Part shown: positions 1 through 57,796 of the stretch, one piece after another
Position numbering within the stretch: position 1 is the first letter of the stretch
Layout: each line of letters begins with the position of its first letter
Program-made: the position numbers and the translations under genes
DNA from: Tubiluchus corallicola
Taxonomy: Eukaryota; Priapulida; Priapulimorpha; Priapulimorphida; Tubiluchidae
Reading direction: 5' to 3'
Assembly: GCA_030141605.1 (NCBI GenBank)
Contig: JAQGDQ010000106.1
Coordinates: forward strand, 490,661 to 554,660
DNA length: 64,000 bases
The notes under the pieces: generated by a model
What the model was told of the DNA's origin: nothing
What the model saw: only the letters and a program-made list of their open reading frames with translations
Databases searched by the model: none

Positions 1-259
1 ATCTTTTAAAACTTATAATTAAAAGAAACAGCAATATGCTTTTGTGTAACAAGTGTTAAGATCAATAGTCTTAAATTGGTAAGACTAAAGTTAAAATGTC
101 AAGTAGCAACACAGAGAGCAAAGTCGAGTGGTTCTTATGTGTGCTTAATGACCGAAGTCAAGCAATCCTAAGCCTGGCCACTGAGTGGATGGGTTACTAC
201 AGTTCCACACTAGGTTCAATGAAATCAGGGAAGTCGCATACTAACATAACAAAAAACTA

Positions 260-48987
<48,728 letters not shown>

Positions 48988-51150
48988 AGCTTGCACAAAA
49001 GGTTAAGAATATTGCTCAATGTTCAACGAAACTGGAACATTAATTGTAATAATCTCAGTGATAACAACATCAGGCATTCTTACTCGGTGTACTAGAACTA
49101 ATTTTCAGTGCACCATACATTCAAGTATTTACATCCCTGCTATTTTTATCCTCGATGTCTACTTCTATGTTGTATGGTATGGATTGTGTGGTATTGTTGC
49201 CGCCATTTGTGAACTGTGCATTTTTTAGAAAAGGTGTTATAGTAATTATGTTTATTAAGTATGTACATACTAACCAAGAAGATGCCAAATTCACTTCCTA
49301 TCATAGTAATGATTGTGTGTAAGAATTTTTGTGTGTATTACATGTGCATTGCCTTCCAGCTGCAGCTAAACAATCTAGTTTGTTTTTTAATGTCTGTGTT
49401 ATTTGTTGTTATTGCTATTGTTGCGATTTTATTGAGACATTTTATGCGAAATTTCAGTATCAAGTTTATAGCAGAATACAGCTGACATTCTTTAAAATTT
49501 TTATGGGCATACAGCAATTAATGTTGTTTAATTATATTTAAGCTAGCAAGTATTTTGTTTTTGCTAAGAAGTATTTTTGTCCCTACCGGCTGTTGGATTT
49601 TAAGCACTTGTATGACTTCCTTATTTTTTTTGTATTCCAGTATGTCTTTTAGGTCATTTTTTGTTCTGCCGGTTTTTGTAACATATCTTAGTGCTGAGAT
49701 GATGACTGTGGCAATGTGATACATTGGCATACAGTATGTTTTTCTATAGTTTTGTCATACTCACTTACCTGTTGTCTTGCTTACTGTCTTGTGTTTGTTA
49801 TTTTTGTTAAACACAATTTTTATTGGCTTGATTACGACATATATATTTAATTGACATTAGCGGTGAAAACTGCGTTGCTGTTTTAGCTGATAAAATCATG
49901 TCGGTTGTGGTCACAACACATTTTTAATGTCAACAAATAGTCACATTTTTATAGTTTTTTGCATGAAATATTTACTGGCCAGTTTTAAGAAACTTTAACT
50001 AAATAAATTTCAAGAGTTGATTGTAACGCTATTGTTAGTGCTCGTCTTCCATGCTAGTGCCTTAATACAGACATTTTGTAGAGTATTTTTATTTCTACAT
50101 GCAATAAGTTTATGTAGTTTGTATTACGTTTTAATGCCAAGCTGCTATGCTATTTTATTGTGTGCTTTATCTTGTGTTGGTACTGTTCTAATTTAACAGA
50201 TTTGTAATTTTATTGAATTGTTTCCGAAATCAGTTAATCTATTACCCACAATTTTTGTATGCCAATCTTCATTCCAAATCGACATAGGATGGTCACTTAC
50301 ATTCCATAAAATGTAATTCTTAATTTGCATGTTAACTGATATACTGTCGTGAAACCCAGTTTGCCAGTTCTTAAAATGAATGCATGGACAAAATGAAATA
50401 CTTCAATTATAGGGGGCAAAATAGACCAAAAATTAAGGTTTATTGCCTTTAATAGAACTGCATCTTCATTTGCTTTCAGAAACTATTCCTGCATCTTCCT
50501 TTGGTCATTAGTTTCTGCTAACTTGTTATTTATACATACATTCCAAGTTGTTCTTTTCAACATACCAGTGTAGGCTCGTATACATTCTATTTCTGTAGCA
50601 TTTCATTTGTCTCAATTTGCTTTTCTCTGTAATTCTATTGTGTAGCTCATTTGGTTGTGCAGGCTAACACTTCACAGAGCAGCTAGTGCCTAGCAAATAA
50701 TTTTTTGTTCCGAAAGTTATCAATTGAAAAAGAGTTTATCTTACTGACCTATACTTGTCGTTATGGTCACCTCTTTTGACTCGGAGGTTAGTGAAAAATG
50801 CCACACTCAGCATTTATTCAATTTTTGATTTTATTGTTGTTTTGATTATTACATTATTGATTTTACTAGGTTTGTCATATTGGTCTGGATGACTACTTAC
50901 TGTCACATTTTGTAGATAAGCTCAAATAACGTTGTTTTTCAGATTTAGCTGTGATAAAGACGAGGAGCTATGCGGCTCTCGTAACTGAAGCAGCAAACTG
51001 TGTTATTTGTAACATTCCGTGCTGTACTTTTGATTAATGCATCGCTTGTCTTTTGAGTTACAAGTGAATGAATGTATCTTATATGTATAACTATGTATAC
51101 TTATAGAAGGGTTCTTTTTCAGAAATCAAATAAACATGTTTTTTCTTTTA
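48988..51150 (+). other. Probable MLK 3' UTR
   Basis: T-rich, non-coding sequence follows the MLK stop. A candidate poly(A) signal AATAAA at 51129-51134 is followed by a T-rich stretch, so the transcript may end near 51150. An earlier AATAAA near 50003 could give a shorter form. No protein-coding signal was seen. The gene converges tail to tail with TBCA, whose own poly(A) signal on the minus strand may be AATAAA at 51481-51486. Confidence 0.5.
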
Positions 51151-51748
51151 TTAATTCACAGTTAAGTATTTTGTTTGTCAAAAAAATAATATTTGGTATT
51201 CAAAAGGCAAATGAAATGGCCTGATACTATTTTAGCTTTATACTTTGCATAATTTTCCTGAAAGTTAACTACGTTTTCTACATTATTTCTACACTTTTCG
51301 ACAACACTGGTCATATGTCTCGGATGAGTGCATACAAAGATGTACACTATCAGTCATACGAATAGAGAAAGAGAAGATTGGAAACTAAAAAATGCAAAAT
51401 TTTCTCATGAATAAAACGGAAAGGCAGAGAAGACGGTGAAATAGAATGAAAAGTTTTTGAAAATTTGCAAATGAAAGTTTTTTATTAGAAATTGAAACAG
51501 TCTTCAAAATACTAGCACAACACATTAAAAAATTATATGCAAAGATACTTTACTGACAAATACATTCACAAATAGATTGTGTGTTTCATTAAAAACTGCT
51601 GGAATGCTATGTGAGCCATGTCTATGGACGTGACTAGAGTAGACACTGCAATATGGTGAATGAAAAAAAAATGTATTATGAACAGCGATAAAAACAAATC
51701 AAACATCACAAGGTCAGCACTATCATACTATTGTGCTTGACAAGTCCA

Positions 51749-52087
51749 TTAGGAAGCCACTACTGTCATTGCTTCCTGAATAGCAGTCTCAGCAGCTTGG
51801 TATTCCCCAGACTCACTGAGATCTGATTCCGAATCAAGACAGTTTTTCAGATCGGCTATGGCCGCATTAGTTCTTTTTACGCAGTCCGGAATCATCATCA
51901 TTGACTCTTGCAGGACTTCCTCCTGTTTCCGGATGACATAGTCGTCCTGTTTTTCTTCTTTCATTTTTGTTAACTTCTGCCGCTCTCTGTCTGATTCTTT
52001 TTCGTACATTGTCTTTTCTTTAGCTAACCGTTTTACAATGCCTGTTTTGATTTTAATGTTACGAATGCGAGGGTCTGCAGCAGCCAT
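51749..52087 (-). CDS. TBCA: Tubulin-specific chaperone A (tubulin cofactor A), single exon
   Basis: Cytosolic chaperone that captures beta-tubulin on the tubulin folding pathway. The 112-aa protein matches the usual length (about 108 aa) and begins MAAADPRIRNIKIKTGIVKR, the family N-terminus. It is followed by KEKTMYEKE, QEEVLQESMMMIPDCVKR and a helical acidic C-terminus; the whole chain is predicted to be the three-helix bundle of the family. The coding sequence is uninterrupted. Ten nucleotides upstream of the ATG is a strong splice-acceptor-like tract (TTGTTTCGTTTAG), so the mRNA probably has a 5'-UTR intron or a trans-spliced leader. It lies downstream of PET117 on the same strand, with a gap of about 640 bp. 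Confidence 0.95.
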   Translation of the reverse strand: MAAADPRIRNIKIKTGIVKRLAKEKTMYEKESDRERQKLTKMKEEKQDDYVIRKQEEVLQESMMMIPDCVKRTNAAIADLKNCLDSESDLSESGEYQAAETAIQEAMTVVAS

Positions 52088-52727
52088 TTCTATTCTCTAA
52101 ACGAAACAACAATAAAATAATTAAATTTTGTGCAATATGAGCATTTAGTAATATTCATTTTAACATGCAACGTTAGAAAATAATTTCTTAATTGGCAGGA
52201 AAATTACCTATCTGATTGATCTCTTCAAAGAGTCACATTCTTTAGTCAATGTATGCATACTGGGCAATGAGTAGCACTTGAACCTAATTGACTGTTCAGT
52301 GGCAGTAAGGCATACTACGGTGGCATGGCATTACGTAATTTGACTTTTTGCAGAATTACTTTAAAAGCTCATGTTTTTAAATCTTGCCATTTAATCAGTT
52401 TTAATTCTAAAGTTATATATTTTTTATATTTAACTGTATCTGAAATTTTTGTTTGTATTTTTTCTGAAAAGTTTAATGTAACAGTTACCAAACATGCAAA
52501 ATCCCTTAAGCAACCATCTTGCCTGAATATTCGAACATGTCGATAACGTCCGAGTGGTTAGCAACATAATATGCATTACGAATTTTGCAATACGTGTGAC
52601 GCAGAAATGGCTATGTAGGTGATTTTATAACATGAACTGTTGTACATCCACAAGAGTTCAAATCATTAGCCTAAGAATTCCATTTTTGGTTTCTATTTCA
52701 TTAAAACTTTCTATAAAGCACACTAAT
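52088..52727 (-). other. TBCA-PET117 intergenic spacer
   Basis: About 640 bp of AT-rich DNA. No canonical AATAAA was found on the minus strand, only ATTAAA variants (near 52389 and 52470). Box-A-like (GTCCGAGTGGTTAGC, about 52549-52563) and B-box-like (52654-52664) sequences suggest a very degenerate tRNA-related piece. The TBCA-proximal end has the TTTAG acceptor. Confidence 0.55.
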
Positions 52728-54006
52728 TTAAACATACTTTGGTGACTCTGTATGCTGTATATCTTTTTGCAGTGACTTAGCCAAATGTTTTTGTTGTTCA
52801 AGTATGTACAAGTTCTGCGTTTGTTTCATATGCTGCCTTTCCAAATCTTTATATACACCTTCCCTGAGTCTCTGCAAAAGTAAATAATGTGTTATTCAAG
52901 CAAAAGTTATCCATTAATGCAGAATGATGCAAAATGAACCATTATAAAACCACGATAACAGCAAAATCCATTGATGTGTATTCTGTGCAGCAAAGAAGTT
53001 TTAGAGCTCTATTGTCAGATGTCGCCTAAAAAGTATTCACACAACAGTGACAAAAGTAACACAACAGTGATGAAAGTACAAAAAACTCTGAAATGTACTA
53101 ACAGCTGTCTATAATTCAGGTTTAAAGGCAGCTCATACTTTTCTAGGAATGTGTTTTTAATATTATGCAAGCAGTTCCTCCAAAAACGTAAAAGGTAAAA
53201 TGTACTGACAACTTCACAAAACCAATTATGTGGATACTCCGTACTCGGTACAATATGCTTTTGACCGACCTCTTCAAGTAATTTTTCTCATATCCACGAG
53301 TTTTGTAACACATTATTACACCAAAACGATAGGCGATGGTCAGGTAAGATCCTGCACTCCACAACCTACCTTACTCGCACTAGTTGGTTCTAATAAGATT
53401 GTACATCTTAAACCTCATTAAACATAGCAAAAAATTGCACACACAACTAATTCCATATTTTTACTCCTGCCTTTGACTTTGTGTTACATTTCTACTGTCG
53501 TCGATGTTGCAATCGAAAAATAGTAGCTTCCGCTGCATTTAAAGATCATAATCAGATTTTATTAAAATATGAAAAAATCCATCTTGCTCTTCCCTTTGTT
53601 ATAAAGATAGCCATCTCAAGAACTATGCAGGACAGAATTCCATGGTCCCAGCAAGGATATTATTATTATTACAATCATTGTGAGTGTTATGATACACTAA
53701 TCACTAGTAATACTAATACTAATAGTATAATTATTGCAATCGGCAAGGTAGGCTACTGCCGGTACAACTACAGTACTGATCATGCTTATTTTAGTGCATT
53801 CGTTTCAATCTAAATATTATGTTACAGTACTCCCTAACTGAGCTACACTGTTAATAGTTGTGTTACCAAAACTGTTAGTGTGTACCAACACAAGTCACTG
53901 AGACACTAACCTCCCTGTCTGATTGTTGCTTCCAATGCACATAAAAAATTGTGCCTGTCGTTGCTATTACAGACACACCTAATGTAATTTTAGCAGTCAA
54001 AGACAT
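52728..54006 (-). CDS. PET117: PET117-like cytochrome c oxidase assembly factor
   Basis: Small mitochondrial inner-membrane/matrix protein needed for cytochrome oxidase assembly. Two coding exons: 54006-53911 (96 nt) and 52871-52728 (144 nt), phase 0 junction, giving 79 aa against 81 in human. Exon 1 encodes MSLTAKITLGVSVIATTGTI, a short N-terminal hydrophobic segment, then FYVHWKQQSDRE. Exon 2 continues RLREGVYKDLERQHMKQTQN and a charged helix, ending PKYV and stop TAA. The junction recreates the family core QQ-x-D-R-x-R-L-R-x-G-V-x-x-D-x-E-R-Q. The donor is GAG/GTTAGT and the acceptor TTTTGCAG. Too short for a simple ORF search; found by reading both strands for homology. Confidence 0.92.
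52872..53910 (-). other. PET117 intron
   Basis: 1039-bp intron with donor GTTAGT and acceptor TTTTGCAG. It contains a short 21-bp tandem repeat (CACAACAGTGA) near 53038-53075 and nothing else recognisable. Confidence 0.8.
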
Positions 54007-57000
54007 AAATATATTATCAAAAAAACAAATAAACAACCTAATTTATATTTCTCAAATTTACGCTTTCTTTTTTCAAGAACAGCGAGAGTAACTTACAATA
54101 ACGGCATCTGTTAGACGGTGTCATAATCATGAAATGTACGAAAGCCTGCAAGAGGGCAAGGTTAGCTGGATAAATCTATTAATTTCTTCACAAGCTTGAA
54201 AAATTTACCAAACCGTTAAGTTAAGTTGAAATTCGGCGTATTATTTCTTACAGTACATCTTTTTTAAAAGCGTGTCTTTATTTTTCACACCTCTTATTCA
54301 CATCTAAAATCTTGTTAGCTTTTCAGACTAGAGTCACTAGACACACTGCCAAAAAATCTCAGGTCAGATATCATTAATTTAGGACACTGCCATTCTTTTC
54401 AGTTCATTATTAAATTTTGTACTTCAGCTGTTCCATTTACAGTATTACGTCTTTTATGATTTTCAAACCTGAAGTAAATTACCTCAAATTTATAAACAAT
54501 AAAACAAAATTTGTCTATTTCTCCACCCGAAGTAATTGGACTGCATAGCTTTGTATCTACAGAACTTCCAATATATTTGAACCAACTACAATTTATGAGT
54601 GCTGGCCTCCTTATTGGCATGTAATAAAAATAATACAAGCCCAAGCATGGGTCACTACGAAATGTCATTCATGACCTGCAAGTCAGATGAATTTACACTT
54701 ATATACATTGTCTTAGTAGCACTAAAAATAAATGTTAGATTCCTGCACCAAGGCAATGCCTTGCAAATCTTACTTGCGACTACTTTACATCTTATTGTTA
54801 TGTCAAAAGTGCCTTTGAAAGTGGTGAGTACGTGGAATAATAGTTCTTCAAAGGAAAGAATGATGCCAATTACCCACATATACAATAAAACAGTACAACA
54901 AATTTTTTTAATAATTTATTATCCAAAGGCATATCTACATTTGTACAACATTACCATACTCTTAGCACAATCAGAACTCATGATCTAGAAAACTAGCATG
55001 ATTAATGACAATACAAACATCAATTCAGTTAAATGAAATGAGAGAAAACTCAATTGCATAAAGACTATTGTAATGTTCTACCTTGCAAACAAGTGGAGAT
55101 CCTAATGTTCTACCTTACAAACAAAAAGAAACTCCTCCAAAACAGTAATGTTGCAATCTAACATATTGTTCAATGACTGTGTATGCTGTAGATGTCAGTC
55201 AGCAGACTACATGTATTTCCAAAATGGAGATTCAATTAACTGGCTAAAAAGTAAAAACTTTGGGGATTCGAGAATAATTAGGTACATTTAGATGATACAA
55301 CGTCATCAACAAACCAGTGAATGTAATTTACACTCTTTTAAACTTTTTGTTTAGTTTAAAATACTCACTTTCTCTGTGGTTATTTAGTACAAGACATGGA
55401 AGACACGGTGAAACACATAGGTAAGATATGTATATTACCTAAGAACTTATTATTAATACATGTAATTAAGAGCACCAAATGACGCACAGGTACACACATC
55501 TTGGAAGAACATGATGAGTTGGGTAATACGAGTAATTATAATAGTAATTTGTAAATGAATAAAACTGTTTACACAAAAGTTACATATCAAAACAAAATCT
55601 TAACCTAGTGAAACAAATCAGCCTAAAACCGCAAACACATATCAACAGCAAGAGCAAAGAATGCAAAAGAATTATTTAAAGGTCGAAGCTTAACTTTCTC
55701 TTATATAATTAAGCTAAATACAGAAGACACCATGCATTCTCTTAAGGTTATACGATAACTGCATTTTGCAGCTCTCTTTTAACAGTAAATGCTAATATAG
55801 TAAAATGGTATTCTCATAATTAGATTTATTTCAGTTTAAAAAAGGCAAAATAATTGCATGATATTTCAATTTAAGCACTAATTAGACAATTTTCAGAAAG
55901 AAGCAAATAAGTCAAAAACATTAAAAGCTACATCTAGCTAAACTATAAAACTTAACAAACTTAACGTTTTTATTAACAAAACTGAAAATCATTGTGATGT
56001 AACAAATTTACTAATTTAAAAAAGCTAGAGTGAATCCGACCTTTCTGATTTGAGTTTTGCAACAAACTTAATAGGTTTAGAAAAATTAATGTGAACCTGT
56101 CATGAAAGATTCCTGATGCTTAAGCTTCTGGAATCGGGTCTAGTGAACTACAGGATATCATCATATATCATATAAATATGTTTATAACATTTCCAATTTC
56201 CAATTATCTGATATGTTTTCACAATACTGCCAAATATAAAATAGTATTAAAGTAATAGTAACTAATTAAATAACAACAATCATTTTTAGAAAAGAAAAAC
56301 CTGCAAATTGAGGATCGGTAAAGATACACAGCTTGATTAATGATTTTACAGATAAATCCTTATAGAACAGAATTCTACATAAACATTGTTTACAGTGCCT
56401 ACTTGTGCTATATGACTGTCTGCAACTTTACACTGAATGATAAAGTAATTATCACATTGATCGAATTTACCCTGATCAGTTAAATTACAATCTTATCTAC
56501 AATTGGAAAGTAGGATGCTAATGCAACCATTAATTTACTGAAATAAGTACATTAATTTAAATTCAAATACGAAATAATGTACAGCAAAGATTGTCTTGTA
56601 AATAAATAAACTAAATTAGACTAAAATATTATTCTAAAATATTGAGTGTAGCTCTGCAGTATTCAAATACTAAGAATTGTCTTCTACACTGAAAACTTGC
56701 AACGAATAGACTACTATCCTAACAACATCAATTAACTAATGCAAACAATGTGGTCAGTCATCAATACATAAACTCTTTCTCAGTTTCAGCATTTCTCTCA
56801 GAAAAAGATCAGTTAATCTTAGTGTTTTTGGTAACATTAGTGTGAACTGTGTGATTGAATTCTGATGTACATGACTTCTTGCCAATACAGCCCTAAACTA
56901 CATTATATACTTGAATTGCAACTTATAGGTCACGATATAGCCTACAGGACAAAACTGTCCATTAACTATTTACAGATTCACACAAAATGTTGGTAATATA

Positions 57001-57796
57001 AAAACATTACACACAGTCATTCTACCATAAACTTACAAAATTCTCAAAGACCTACCTATAAAACAAATCATAACAATTTAATGATATCAATAATACTAAT
57101 GATAAAATAATTAAAATTATAGCTTGGAAGAAACGCAACAGTATAGAACAAATCCCCATCTAACATACAAAAATGCTGATTAGATATTAGCCTTTAAGCA
57201 AAAATCTTAAGTCTACAAAACACTTTTTACAAGAAATTTACACTTAGCAAAAACACTAATGTATCTCCCATTTGGGGATACATACATGATCTACCATACA
57301 ATAAGTAAGTTGCAACAGTGATTTTATATTTTTGTCTAGGACACATGAAAGAAAAAAGCAAATTTTGGAGGATCTTAAAAACATTGTTCGGTTCTCACGG
57401 CTTACAAAAACTTAATAACTATGGCAGCATTATGCACTTGCGCACAAACTAATGCTAACTTTTTCATTTTAGAAACTTTCCACAGTTGCAACGGACCTAT
57501 CCTAATAGCATGTCAGATTTTATTAGATGGGCGACTCTCAGTATATACTGTTATACAACTACAGCTTACGAACTACAAAAACTTAGAGCCGATAAAAATA
57601 TGAGCCCAGGTTTTAGAGACGTGTCTAACGTTGTTGATGTATCAAATCAAATAATATTGTTGGTAAGTAGCACATATAATTTGACCAAAGCATTTTTGAA
57701 AATACTCCACATTCTGAAACGGAAGAATTGCCACTTGGTCAACAAGCCTTAACAACTGCACTAATGTCAATACTTATTAGACTTACCAGAGCTAAT
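54007..57796. other. Intergenic region / possible 3' UTR of the unrecognised gene
   Basis: 3.8 kb of very AT-rich DNA. Part of it is probably the 3' UTR of the minus-strand gene ending at 57797 and the 5' flank of PET117. A short duplication (TAATGTTCTACCTT with CAAACAA) occurs at about 55071-55130. No coding exons recognised. Confidence 0.6.

Noticed and set aside
54399-54988. Overlapping open frames of 76-129 codons on both strands
   Set aside because: No family resemblance, no splice context and AT-rich composition; likely chance.
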